Positions 34,501 through 47,700 of a stretch of 64,000 nt of DNA are shown here, piece after piece. Made by a program: the position numbers and the translations under genes. The DNA is from Aristolochia californica. Lineage: Eukaryota; Streptophyta; Magnoliopsida; Piperales; Aristolochiaceae. The notes beneath the pieces are model-generated. The model was not told the DNA's origin. It saw nothing but the letters and a program-made list of their open reading frames with translations, and made no database searches. How positions within the stretch are numbered: position 1 is the stretch's first letter; the number at the start of each line of letters is the position of its first letter. The stretch covers positions 22,102,908 to 22,166,907 of the forward strand of contig JARWKL010000002.1 in NCBI GenBank assembly GCA_029961685.1, written 5' to 3'.

Positions 34501-37176
34501 TTTATAGGAAAGACACTTCTAACTGATCCCAACTTGCTTTACGTGTGGTGGATGTCCATGCCACAAGCATGTTGAGGATGCAAGTGGCCTAGTGATCCTA
34601 AAATTAGGGGGAGTAGAAAAAGTTAAATTCTAAAGTGGTTGGATATTACCAGAGCCAAACAACCCACTTTTTGCCTATCCTTAAAAATCACAGATACTTT
34701 TTGGAATTATCTCTCTCAGCATTTGTGCATTTCCATTTTGGATGTTCAATTTTTTTTTTCAAATCCAAACTTGAGTTTCCACTCTCCCATTGTTCCTCGT
34801 AGACAAAAAAGATATAAGATTGCAACAAAATGAAAATTTTAGAGTTCATGTGTGTAAAAAAATTCTAAAACTATAATAAATAGAAAATTATTTCACGCAC
34901 TAAAAATGAACCCCAAAATACATGTTAGGGAAATTCCAGTAGTAAAACCCCATAATAATAGCTTGGTGGAATTTTATAGGAAAGAGACTTCTAACTGATC
35001 CCAACATGCTTTAAGTCTGGTGGATATGCATGCCACAAGCTTGTTGTGGATGCAAGTGGCCTAATGGTCCAAAAATTAGGGGGAGTAGAAAAAGTTAAAT
35101 TCTCAAGTGGTTGGATATTTACCAGAGCAAAACAACCCACTTTATGCCTATCCATAAAAATCACAGATACTTTTTGGAATTATCTCTCTCAGCATTTGTG
35201 CATTTCCATTTTGGATGTTCAAATTTTTTTTTTCAGATCCAAACTTGAGTTTCCACTGTCCCATTGTTCCTCGTAAACAAAAAAGATATAAGATTGCAAC
35301 AAAATGAAAATTTTAGAGTTCATGTGTGCAAAAAAATTTGAAAACTATAAAAAATAGAAAATTATTTCACGCACTAAAAATGAACTCCAAAATCCAAGTT
35401 TGGGAAATTCCTCTAGTACAACCCCCTAATAATAGCTTGGTGGAAATTTATACGAAAGAGACTTCTAACTGATCCCAACATGCTTTAAGTGTGGTGGATA
35501 GGCATGCCACAAGCATGTTGAGGTTGCAAGTGGCCGAGTGATCCAAAAATTAGGGGGAGTAGAAAAAGTTAAATTCTCAAATGGTTGGATATTTACCTGA
35601 GCCAAACAACCCACTTTTTGCGTATCCATAAAAATCACTGATACTTTTTGGAATTATCTCCCTCAGCATTTGTGCATTTCCATTTTGGATGTTCAAATTT
35701 TTTTTTTTCAGATCCAAACTTGAGTTTCCTCTCTCCCATTTTTCCTCGTAAACAAAAAAGATATAAGATGGCAATAAAATGAAAATTTTAGAGTTCATGT
35801 GTGCAAAACAATTTGAACAAATAGAAAATTATTTCACGCACTAAAAATGAACCCCAAAATCCATGTTTGGGAAATTCCACTAGTATAACCCCCTAATAAT
35901 AGCATAGCGGAATTTTATAAGAAAGTGACTTCTAACTGATCCCAACATGCTTTAAGTGTGGTGGCTGTGCATGCCACAAGCATGTTGAGGATGCAAGTGG
36001 CCTAGTGATCCAAAAATTAGGGGGAGTAAAAAAACTTAAATTCTCAAGTGGTTGGATAATTACCAGAGCCAAACAACCCATTTTTAGCCTATCCATAAAA
36101 ATCACAGATACTTTTTGGAATTATCTCTCTCAGCATTTGTGCATTTCCATTTTGGATGTTCAAAATTTTTTTTTTCAAATCCAAACTTGAGTTTCCACTC
36201 TCCCATTGTTCCTCGTAAACAAAAAAGAAATAAAATTGCAACAAAATGAAAATTTTAGAATTCATGTGTGCAAAAAAATTTGAAAACTATAATAAATAGA
36301 AAATTATTTCACGCACTAAAAATGAACCCCAAAATACTTGTTTGGGAAATTCCACTAGTACAACCCACTAATAATAGCTTGGTGGAATTTTAAAGGAAAG
36401 AGACTTCTAAAGGATGCCAACATGCTTTAAGTATGGTGGCTGTGCATGCCACAAGCATGTTGAGGATGCAAGTGGCCTAGTGATCAAAAAATTAGGGGGA
36501 GTAAAAAAAGTTAAATTCTCAAGTGGTTGGATATTTACCAGAGGCAAACAACCCACTTTTAGCCTATCCATAAAAATCACAGATACTTTTTGGAATTATC
36601 TCTCTCAGCAATTGTGCATTTCCATTTTGGATGCTCAAATTTTTTTTTTTCAGATCCAAACTTGAGTTTCCTCTCTCCCATTGTTCCTCGTAAACAAAAA
36701 AGAGATAAGATCGCAACAAAGTGAAAATTTTAGAGTTCATGTGTGCAAATAAATTTGAAAACTATAATAAATAGAAAATTATTTCATGCACTAAGAATGA
36801 ACCCCAAAATCCATGTTTGGGAAATTCCACTTGTACAACCTCCTAATAATAACATGGTGGAATTTTATAGGAAAGAGACTTCTAACTGATCCCAACATGC
36901 TTTAAGTGTGGTGGATGTGCATGCCACAAGCATGTTGAGGATGCAAGTGGCCTAGTGATCCAAAAATTAGGGGGAGAAGAAAAAATTAAATTCTCAAGTG
37001 GTTGGATATTTACCATAGCCAAACAACCCACTTTTTGCCTATCTTTAAAAATCACAGATACTTTTTGGAATTATCTTTCTCAGCATTTGTGTATTTCCAT
37101 TTTGAATGTTCAATTTTTTTTTTTTAGATCCAACCTTGAGTTTTCACTCTCCCATTGTTCCTCGTAAACAAAAAAG
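31530..37176 (-). repeat. Large segmental repeat, left copy (about 5.65 kb, 12 units)
   Basis: A run of about twelve units whose order of private variants is repeated in the next 6.1 kb. Examples of shared marks and their offsets: GTGCGGTGGATG (31711 and 37381, offset 5670); a unit with GGCAGTAGAAAAAATT or GGCAGGAGAAAAAATT (33190s and 39340s, offset 6148); units lacking the AAACTAT stretch before AAATAGAAAATT (33930 and 40078); a unit with AGAGGCAAACAACCC (36540 and 42690, offset 6153). Identity looks a few percent below 100, so the duplication is older than the 1915-bp and 2794-bp ones. Confidence 0.82.
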
Positions 37177-37199
37177 AGATAAGATCGCAACAAAGTGAA

Positions 37200-40100
37200 A
37201 ATTTTAAAGTTCATGTGTGCAAAAAATTTTGAAAACTTTAATAAATAGAAAATTATTTCACGCACTAAAAATGAACCCCAAAATACATGTTTGGGAAATT
37301 CCACTAGTACAACCCCCTAATAAAAGCTTGGTGGATATTTATAGGAAAAAGACTTCTAACTGATCCCAAAATGCTTTAAGTGCGGTGGATGTGCATGCCA
37401 CAAGCAAGTTGAGGATGCAAGTGGCCTAGTGATCCAAAAATTAGGGGGAGTAGAAAAAGTTAAATTCTCAAGTGGTTGGATATTTACCAGAGCCAAACAA
37501 CCCACTTTTTGCCTATCCTTAAAAATCACTGATCCTTTTTGGAATTATCTCTCTCAGCATTTGTGCATTTCCATTTTGGATGATCAAATTTTTTTTTTTT
37601 AGATCCAATCTTGAGTTTTCACTCTCCCTTTTTCCTCGTAAACAAAAAAGATATAAGATCGCACCAAATGAAAATTTTAGAGTTCATGTGTGCAAAAATA
37701 ATTTGAAAACTATATAATAAATAAAAAATTATTTCACGTACTAAAAATGAACCCCAAAATCCATGTTTGGGAAATTCCACTAGTACAACCCCCTACTAAT
37801 AGCTTGGTGGAATTTTACAGGAAGGAGACTTCTAATTGATCCCAACATGCTTTAAGTGTGGTGGATGTGCATGCCACAAGCATGTTGAAGATGCAAGTGG
37901 CCTAGTGATCCAAAAATTAGGGGGAGTAAAAAAAGTGAAATTCTCAAGTGGTTGGATATTTACCAGAGCCAAACAACCCACTTTTTGCCTATCCTTAAAA
38001 ATCACTGATCCTTTTTGGAATTATCTCTCTCAGCATTTGTGCATTTCCATTTTGGATGATCAAATTTTTTTTTTTTAGATCCAATCTTGAGTTTTCACTC
38101 TCCCTTTTTCCTCGTAAACAAAAAAGATATAAGATCGCACCAAAATGAAAATTTTAGAGTTCATGTGTGCAAAAAGAATTTGAAAACTATATAATAAATA
38201 AAAAATTATTTCACGTACTAAAAATGAACCCCAAAATCCATGTTTGGGAAATTCCACTAGTACAACCCCCTACTAATAGCTTGGTGGAATTTTACAGGAA
38301 GGAGACTTCTAACTGATCCCAACATGCTTTAAGTGTGGTGGATGTGCATGCCACAAGCATGTTGAAGATGCAAGTGGCCTAGTGATCCAAAAATTAGGGG
38401 GAGTAAAAAAAGTGAAATTCTCAAGTGGTTGGATATTTACCAGAGCCAAACAACCCACTTTTTGCCTATCCTTAAAAATCACTGATCCTTTTTGGAATTA
38501 TCTCTCTCAGCATTTGTGCATTTCCATTTTGGATGATCAAATTTTTTTTTTTTAGATCCAATCTTGAGTTTTCACTCTCCCTTTTTCCTCGTAAACAAAA
38601 AAGATATAAGATCGCAACAAAATGAAAATTTTAGAGTTCGAGTTTGCAAAAAAATTCGAAAACTATAATAAAAAGAAAATAATTTCACGCACTACAAATG
38701 AACCCCAAAATCCTTGTTTGGGAAATTCCACTAGTACAACCGCCTTATAATAGCTTAGTGGAATTTTATAGGAAAGAGACTTCTAACTGATCCCAATATG
38801 CTTTAAGTGTGGTGGATGTGCATGCCACAAGCATGTTGAGGATGCAAGTGGCCTAGTGATCCAAAAATAAGGGGGAGAAGAAAAAATTAAATTCTCAAGT
38901 GGTTGGATATTTACCATAGACAAACAACCCACTTTTTGCCTATACTTAAATATCACAGATACTTTTTGGAATTATCTCTCTCAACATTTGTTCATTTCCT
39001 TTTTGGCTGTTCAATTTTTTTTTCAGATCCAACCTTGAGTTTTCACTCTCCCATTGTTCCTCATAAACAAAAAAGATATAAGATCGCATCAAAATGAAAA
39101 TTTTAAATTTCCTGTGTGCAAAAAAATTGAAAACTATAATAAATAGAAAATTATTTCACGCACTAAAAATGAACTCCAAAATCCATGTTTTGGAAATTCC
39201 TCTACTACAACCCCCTAATAATATCTTGGTGGAATTTTATATGAAAGAGACTTCTAACTGATCCCAACATGTTTTAAGTGTGGTGGATTGGCATGCCACA
39301 AGCATGTTGAGGATGCAAGTGGTCTAATGATCAAAAAATTAGGGGCAGGAGAAAAAATTAAATTCACAAGAGTTTGGATATTTACCAGAGCCAAACAACC
39401 CACTTTTTGCCTATCCTTAAAAATCACAGATACTTTTTGGAAATATTTCTCTCAGAATTTGTGCATTTCCATTTTGGATGTTTAAATTTTTTTTTTTCAG
39501 ATCCAAACTTGAGTTTTCGCTCTCTCTTTTTTCCTCGTAAGAAAAAAAGATATAAGATCGCAACAAAAAGAAAATTTTAGATCACATGTGTGCAAAAAAA
39601 TTTGAAAACTATAATAAATAGAAAATTATTTCACACACTAAAAATGAACTCCAAAATCAATTTTTGGGAAATTCCACTAGTACAACCCCCTAAGAATAGC
39701 TTGGTGGAATTTTATTGGAAAGAGACTTGTAACTGATCCCAACATGCTTTAAGTGTGGAGGATATGCATGCCACAAGCTTGTTGTGGATGCAAGTGGCCT
39801 GGTTATCCAAAAATTAGGGGGAGTAGAATAAGTTAAATTCTCAAGTGGTTGGATAATTACATGAGCCAAACAACCCAGATTTTGCCTATCCATAAAAATC
39901 GCAGATACTTTTTGGAATTTTCTCTCTCAGCTTTTGTGCATTTCCATTTTGGCTGTTCAAATTTTTTTTTCAGATCCAAACTCTAGTTTCCACTCTCCCA
40001 TTTTTCCTCGTAAACAAAAAAGATATAAGATCGTAACAAAATGAAAATTATAGAGTTCATGTGTGCAAAAAAATTTCAATAAATAGAAAATTATTTCACG

Positions 40101-43100
40101 CACTAAAAATGAACGCCAAAATCCATGGTTGGGAAATTCCACTAGTACAACCCCCTAATTATAGCTTGGTGGAATTTTATGGGAAAGTGACTTTTAACTT
40201 ATCCCAACATGCTTTAAGTGTGGTGGATGTGCATGCCACAAGCATGTTGAGGAGGCAAGTGGCCTAGTGATCCAAAAATTGGGGGAGAAGAAAAAGTTAA
40301 ATTCTCAAGTGGTTGGATATTTACCAGAGCCAAACAACCAACTTTTTGCGTATCCTCAAAAATCATAGATACTTTTTGGAATTATCTCTCCCAGCATTTG
40401 TGCATTTCCATTTTGGCTGTTCAAATTTTTTTTTTCAGATCCAAACTTGAGTTTCCTCTCTCCCATTGTTCCTCGTAAACAAAAAAGAGATAAGATCGCA
40501 ACAAAGTGAAAATTTTAAAGTTCATGTGTGCAAAAAAATTTGAAAACTTTAATAAATAGAAAATTATTTCACGCACTAAAAATGAACCCCAAAATCCATG
40601 TTTGGGAAATTCCACTAGTACAATCCCCTAATAATAGCTTGGTAGAATTTTATAGGAAAGACACTTCTAACTGATCCCAACTTGCTTTACGTGTGGTGGA
40701 TGTGCATGCCACAAGCATGTTGAGGATGCAAGTGGCCTAGTGATCCTAAAATTAGGGGGAGTAGAAAAAGTTAAATTCTCAAGTGGTTGGATATTACAAG
40801 AGCCAAACAACCCACCCACTTTTTGCCTATCCTTAAAAATCACAGATACTTTTTGGAATTATCTCTCTCAGCATTTGTACATTTCCATTTTGGATGTTCA
40901 AATTTTTTTTTCAAATCCAAACTTGAGTTTCCACTCTCCCATTGTTCCTCGTAAACAAAAAAGATATAAGATTGCAACAAAATGAAAATTTTAGAGTTCA
41001 TGTGTGTAAAAAAATTCTAAAACTATAATAAATAGAAAATTATTTCACGCACTAAAAATGAACCCCAAAATACATGTTAGGGAAATTCCAGTAGTAAAAC
41101 CCCATAATAATAGCTTGGTGGAATTTTATAGGAAAGAGACTTCTAACTGATCCCAACATGCCTTAAGTCTGGTGGATATGCATGCCACAAGCTTGTTGTG
41201 GATGCAAGTTGCCTAATGATCCAAAAATTAGGGGGTGTAGAAAAAGTTAAATTCTCAAGTGGTTGGATATTTACCAGAGCAAAACAACCCACTTTATGCC
41301 TATCCATAAAAATCACAGATACTTTTTGGAATTATCTCTCTCAGCATTTGTGCATTTCCATTTTGGATGTTCAAATTTTTTTTTTTCAGATCCAAACTTG
41401 AGTTTCCACTCTCCCATTGTTCCTCGTAAACAAAAAAGATATAAGATTGCAACAAAATGAAAATTTTAGAGTTCATGTGTGCAAAAAAATTTGAAAACTA
41501 TAAAAAATAGAAAATTATTTCACGCACTAAAAATGAACTCCAAAATCCAAGTTTGGGAAATTCCTTTAGTACAACCCCCTAATAATAGCTTGGTGGAAAT
41601 TTATACGAAAGAGACTTCTAACTGATCCCAACATGCTTTAAGTGTGGTGGATAGGCATGCCACAAGCATGTTGAGGTTGCAAGTGGCCGAGTGATCCAAA
41701 AATTAGGGGGAGTAGAAAAAGTTAAATTCTCAAATGGTTGGATATTTACCTGAGCCAAACAACCCACTTTTTGCGTATCCATAAAAATCACTGATACTTT
41801 TTGGAATTATCTCCCTCAGCATTTGTGCATTTCCATTTTGGATGTTCAAATTTTTTTTTTTCAGATCCAAACTTGAGTTTCCTCTCTCCCATTGTTCCTC
41901 GTAAACAAAAAAGATATAAGATGGCAGTAAAATGAAAATTTTAGAGTTCATGTGTGCAAAACAATTTGAATAAATAGAAAATTATTTCACGCACTAAAAA
42001 TGAACCCCAAAATCCATCTTTGGGAAATTCCACTAGTATAACCCCCTAATAATAGCATAGCGGAATTTTATAAGAAAGTGACTTCTAACTGATCCCAACA
42101 TGCTTTAAGTGTGGTGGCTGTGCATGCCACAAGCATGTTGAGGATGCAAGTGGCCTAGTGATCCAAAAATTAGGGGGAGTAAAAAAACTTAAATTCTCAA
42201 GTGGTTGGATATTTACCAGAGCCAAACAACCCACTTTTAGCCTATCCATAAAAATCACAGATACTTTTTGGAATTATCTCTCTCAGCATTTGTGCATTTC
42301 CATTTTGGATGTTCAAAATTTTTTTTTTCAAATCCAAACTTGAGTTTCCACTCTCCCATTGTTCCTCGTAAACAAAAAAGAGATAAAATTGCAACAAAAT
42401 GAAAATTTTAGAATTCATGTGTACAAAAAAATTTGAAAACTATAATAAATAGAAAATTATTTCACGCACTAAAAATGAACCCCAAAATACATGTTTGGGA
42501 AATTCCACTAGTACAACCCACTAATAATAGCTTGGTGGAATTTTAAAGGAAAGAGACTTCTAACGGATGCCAACATGCTTTAAGTGTGGTGGCTGTGCAT
42601 GCCACAAGCATGTTGAGGGATCAAGTGGCCTAGTGATCAAAAAATTAGGGGGAGTAAAAAAAGTTAAATTCTCAAGTGGTTGGATATTTACCAGAGGCAA
42701 ACAACCCACTTTTAGCCTATCCATAAAAATCACAGATACTTTTTGGAATTATCTCTCTCAGCAATTGTGCATTTCCATTTTGGATGTTCAAATTTTTTTT
42801 TTCAGATCCAAACTTGAGTTTCCTCTCTCCCATTGTTCCTCGTAAACAAAAAAGAGATAAGATTGCAACAAAGTGAAAATTTTAGAGTTCATGTGTGCAA
42901 ATAAATTTGAAAACTATAATAAATAGAAAATTATTTCATGCACTAAAAATGAACCCCAAAATCCATGTTTGGGAAATTCCACTAGTACAACCTCCTAATA
43001 ATAGCATGGTGGAATTTTATAGGAAAGAGACTTCTAACTGATCCCAACATGCTTTAAGTGTGGTGGATGTGCATGCCACAAGCATGTTGAGGATGCAAGT

Positions 43101-43329
43101 GGCCTAGTGATCCAAAAATTAGGGGGAGAAGAAAAAATTAAATTCTCAAGTGGTTGGATATTTACCATAGCCAAACAACCCACTTTTTGCCTATCTTTAA
43201 AAATCACAGATACTTTTTGGAATTATCTTTCTCAGCATTTGTCTATTTCCATTTTGAATGTTCAATTTTTTTTTTTTAGATCCAACCTTGAGTTTTCACT
43301 CTCCCATTGTTCCTCGTAAACAAAAAAGA
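37200..43329 (-). repeat. Large segmental repeat, right copy (about 6.13 kb, 13 units)
   Basis: A tandem copy of the segment at 31530-37176. It is one unit longer: the offset between copies steps from 5670 bp to about 6148 bp across 37.4-38.6 kb. Beyond 43330 the variants no longer match the left copy. Confidence 0.82.
37420..38640 (-). repeat. Tandem run of nearly identical single units in the right copy
   Basis: The variant GATCCAATCTTGAGTTTTC with a shortened CTCTCCCTTTTTCC appears at about 37601, 38077 and 38554, 476-477 bp apart. The left copy has it only once (about 32404). A single unit was therefore amplified after or during the larger duplication. The junction mark GTTGAAGATGCAAG is shared by two successive units. 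Confidence 0.8.
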
Positions 43330-46300
43330 TATAAAATCGCATCAAAATGAAAATTTTAGAGTTCATGTGTGCAAAAAAATTTGATAACTATAATAAATAG
43401 AAAATTTTTTCACGCACTAAAAATGAACTCCAAAATCCATGTTTGGGAAATTCCACTAGTTCAACACCCTAATAATAGCTTGATGGAATTTTATAGGAAA
43501 GAGACTTCTAACTGATCCCAACATGCTTTAAGTGTGGTGGAGGTGCATGCCACAAGCATATTGAGGATGAAAGTGGCCTAGAGATCCAAAAATTAGGGTG
43601 AGTAGAATAAGTTAAATTCTCAAGTGGTTGGATAATTACCATAGCCAAACAACCCAGTTTTTGCCTATCCATAAAAATCGCAGATACTTTGTGGAATTTT
43701 CTCTCTCAGCATTTGTGCATTTCCATTTTGGCTGTTTAATTTTTTTTTTCAGGTCCAAACTCTAGTTTCCACTTTCCCATTTTTCCTCGTAAACAAAAAA
43801 GATATATGATCGTAACAAAATGAAAATTTTAGAGTTCATGTGTGCAAAACAATTTGAATAAATAGAAAATTATTTCACGCACTAAAAATGAACCCCAAAA
43901 TCCATGTTTGGGAAATTCGACTCGTACAACCCCCTAATAATAGCTTGGTGGTATTTTATGGGAAAGTGACTTCTAACTGATCCCAACATGCTTTAAGTGT
44001 GGTGGATGTGCATGCCACAAGCATGTTGAGGATGCAAGTGGCCTAGTGATCCAAAAATTAGGGGGAGTAGAAAAAGTTAAATTCTCAAGTGGTTGGATAT
44101 TTACCAGAGCCAAACAACCAACTTTTTGCCTATCCTCAAAAATCATAGATACTTTTTGGAATTATCTCTCTCAGCATTTGTGCATTTTCATTTTTGCTGT
44201 TCAAATTTTATTTTTTCAGATCCAAACTTGCGTTTCCACTCTCCCATTTTTCCTTGTAAACAAAAAAGATATAAGATGGCAACAAAGTGAAAATTTTAGA
44301 GTTCATGTGTGCAAAAAAATTTGAATAAATAGAAAATTATTTCACGCACTAAAAATGAACCCCAAAATCCATGTTTGGGAAATTCCACTAGTACAACCCC
44401 CTAATACTAACTTGGTGGAATTTTATAGGAAAAAGACTTCTAACTGATCCCAACATGCTTTAAGTGTGGTGGATGTGCATGCCACAAGCATGTTGAGGAT
44501 GCAAGTGGCCTAGTGATCCAAAAATTAGGGGGAGTTGAAAAAGTTAAATTCTCAAGTGGTTGGATATTTACCAGAGCCAAACAACCCACTTTTTGCCTAT
44601 CCTTAAAAATATCAGATACTTTTTGGAATTATCTCTCCCAGCATTTGTGCATTTCCATTTTGGATGATCAAATTTTTTTTTTCAGATCGAAACTTGAGTT
44701 TCCACTCTCCCATTTTTCCTTGCAAAAAAAAAGATATAAGATCGCAACCAAATGAAAATTTTAGAGTTCATGTGTGCAAAAAAATCTGAAAACTAATAAA
44801 TAGAAAATTATTTCACCCACTAAAAATGAACCCCAAAATCCATGTTTGGGAAATTCCACTAGTACAACCCCCTAATAATAGCTTGGGGGAATTTTGTAGG
44901 AAAGAGACTTCAAACCGATCCCAACATGCTTTAAGTGTGGTGGATGTGCATGCCACAGGCATGTTGAGGATGCAAGTGGCCTAGTGATCCAAAAATTTGG
45001 GGGAGTAGAAAAGGTTAAATTCTCAAGTGGTTGGATATTTACCAGAGGCAAACAACCCACATTTTGCCTATCCATAAAAATCACAGATACTTTTTGGAAT
45101 TATCTCTCTCTGCAATTCTGCATTTCCATTTTGGATGTTCAAATTTTTTTTTTCAGATCCAAACTTTAGTTTCCACTCTCCCATTGTTCTTCATAAACAA
45201 AAATGATATAAAATTGCAACAAAATGAAAATTTTAGAGTTCAAGTGTGCAAAAAAATTACAAAACTATAATAAATAGAAAATTATTTCACGCACTAAAAA
45301 TGAACCCCAAAATACATGTTTGGGAAATTCCACTAGTACAACCCACTAATAATAGCTTGGTGGAATTTTAAAGGAAAGAGACTTCTAACTGATCCCAACA
45401 TGCTTTAAGTGTGGTGGATGTGCATGCCACAAGCATGTTGAGGATGCAAGTGGCCTTGTGAGAAAAAATTAGGGGGATTAGAAAAAGTTAAATTCTCAAG
45501 TGGTTGGATATTTATCAGAGCTAAACAACCCACTTTTTTGCCTATCCTTAAAAATCACTGATCCTTTTTGGAATTATCTCTCTCAGCATTTGTCCGTAAC
45601 TATTTTCAGTGTTCAAATTTTTTTTTTCAGATCCAAACTTTAGTTTCCACTCTCCCCTTTTTCCTCGTAAACAAAAAAGATATAAGATCGCAACAAAATG
45701 AAAATTTTAGAGTTCATGTGTGCAAAAAAAATTGAAAACTATAATAAATATAAAATAATTTCACGCACTAAAAATGAACCCCAAAATCCAAGTTTGGGAA
45801 ATTCCACTAGTACAACCCCCTAATAATAGCTTGGTGGAATTTTATTGGAAAGAGACTTCTAACTGATCCCAACATGCTTTAAGTGAGGTGGGTGTGCATG
45901 CCACAAGCATGTTGAGGATGCAAGTGGCCTAGTGGTCCAAAAATTAGGGGGAGTAGAAAAAGTTAAATTCTCAAGTGGTTGGATATTTACCAGAGCCAAA
46001 CAACCAACTTTTTGCCTATCCTCAAAAATCATAGATACTTTTTGGAATTTTCTCTCTCTGCATTTTTGCATTTCCATTTTTGCTGTTCAAATTTTATTTT
46101 TCAGATCCAAACTCTAGCTTCCACTCTCCCATTTTTCCTCGTAAACAAAAAAGATATATGATCACAACAAAATGAAAATTTTAGAGTTCATGTGTGCAAA
46201 ACAATTTGAATAAATAGAAAATTATTTCACTCACTAAAAATGAACCCCAAAATCCATGTTTGGGAAATTCCACTAGTACAACCCCCTAATAATAGCTTGG

Positions 46301-47606
46301 TGGAATTTCATGGGAAAGTGACTTATAACTGATCCCAACATGCTTTAAGTGTGGTGGATGTGCTTGCCACAAGCTTGTTGTGGATGCAAGTGGCCTAATG
46401 ATCAAAAAATTAGGGGGAGTAGAAAAAGTTAAATTCTCAAGTGGATGGATATTTACCATAGCCAAACAACCCACTTTTCACCTATCCTTAAAAATCACAG
46501 ATACTTTTTGGAATTATCTCTCTCAGCATTTGTGCATTTCCATTTTGGATGGTCAATTTTTTTTTTTCAGATCGAAACTTGAGTTTCCACTCTCCCATTT
46601 TTCCTCGCAAAAAAAAAGCTATAAGATCGCAACAAAATGAAAATTTTAGTGTTCATGTGTGCAAAAAAATTTGAAAACTATAATAAATAGAAAATTATTT
46701 CACACACTAAAAATGAACCCCAAAATCCATGTTTGGGAAATTCCACTAGTACAATCCCCTAATAATAGCATGGGGGAATTTTGTAGGAAAGAGACTTCTA
46801 ACTGATCCCAACATGCTTTAAGTGTGGTGGATGTGCATGCCACAAGCATGTTGAGGATGCAAGTGGCCTAGTGATCCAAAAATTAGGGGGAGTAGAAAAA
46901 GTTAAATTCTCAAGTGGTTGGATATTTACCAGAGATACTTTTTGGAATTATCTCTGTCAGCATTTGGGCATTTCCATTTTGGATGTTCAATTTTTTTTTT
47001 CAGATCGAAACTTGAGTTTCCACTCTCCCATTTTTCCTCGCAAAAAAAAAGCTATAAGATCGCAACAAAATGAAAATTTTAGAGTTCATGTGTGCAAAAA
47101 AATTTGAAAACTATAATAAATAGAAAATTATTTCACACACTAAAAATGAACCCCAAAATCTATGTTTGGGAAATTCCACTAGTACAATCCCCTAATAATA
47201 GCATGGGGGAATTTTGAAGGAAAGAGACTTCTAACTGATCCCAACATGCTTTAAGTGTGGTGGATGTGCATGCCACAAGCATGTTGAGGATGCAAGTGGC
47301 CTAGTGATCCAAAAATTAGGGGGAGTAGAAAAAGTTAAACTCTCAAGTGGTTGGATATTTACCAGAGCCAAACAACAAACTTTTTGCCTATCCTTTAAAA
47401 TCATAGATACTTTTTGGAATTATCTCTCTCAGCATTTGTGCATTTCCATTTTGGCTGTTCAAATTTTTTTTTAAATCCAAACTTGAGTTTCCACTCTCCC
47501 ATTTTTCCTCGTAAACAAAAAAGATATAAGATGGCAACAAAATCAAAATTTTAGAGTTCATGTGTGCAAAAAAATTTGAATAAATAGAAAATTTTTTCAC
47601 GCACTA
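43330..47606 (-). repeat. Block II right end: units approaching the orientation switch
   Basis: About nine units. A pair of related units four apart (44046 and 45932, offset about 1886 bp) share CAACCAACTTTTTGCC and a modified TTTTTGCTGTTCAAATTTTA. Several units lack AAACTAT before AAATAGAAAA (43857, 46208, 47578). A small patch near 45585-45605 (TTTGTCCGTAACTATTTTCA) departs unusually far from the consensus. No gene is seen. Confidence 0.75.
46925..46945 (-). repeat. Unit with internal deletion of about 37 bp
   Basis: At 46932-46937 the sequence goes from TTTACCAGAG to ATACTTTTTGG, missing the AAACAACCCAC and GCCTATCC stretches. The unit is otherwise nearly identical to its left neighbour; both carry the rare GCAAAAAAAAAGCTATAAG (46606 and 47040). 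The deletion therefore followed a recent tandem duplication. Confidence 0.78.
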
Positions 47607-47700
47607 AAAATGAACCCCAAAATCCATGTTTGGGAAATTCCACTAGTACAACCCCTAATACTAGTGGAATTTCCCAAACATGGATTTTGGGGTTCATTTT
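47607..47700. repeat. Inverted-repeat junction between block II and block III (42-bp arms, 10-bp spacer)
   Basis: The left arm 47607-47648 and right arm 47659-47700 are perfect reverse complements; the 10 bases between them read CAACCCCTAA. Homology continues outward with few mismatches because both sides are the same satellite in opposite orientation. The break falls within the conserved sequence normally read as CTAGTACAACCCCCTAATAATAG: block II is followed to CCCCTAAT and block III begins at ACTAGTGG. On a single strand this would fold into a strong hairpin. Confidence 0.9.

Larger units (their letters stand above)
14298..47650 (-). repeat. Satellite block II, reverse orientation (about 70 units)
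   Basis: The same ~475-480-bp satellite as block I but reverse-complemented. The anchor reads GTGCATGCCACAAGCATG and the poly-A tract appears as poly-T. It is continuous from the retroelement to the hairpin at 47.65 kb with no other sequence inserted. Most units carry the late sub-type mark (GTGCATTTCC on this strand). It contains two separate higher-order systems plus less ordered stretches, listed separately. No gene is seen. Confidence 0.96.

Noticed and set aside
14298..47650. Block II explained as one simple inversion of a continuous array
   Set aside because: Turning 14298-47650 around does not restore an unbroken unit or the missing half of the retroelement at either end. More than one event, or deletions at the breakpoints, is needed.
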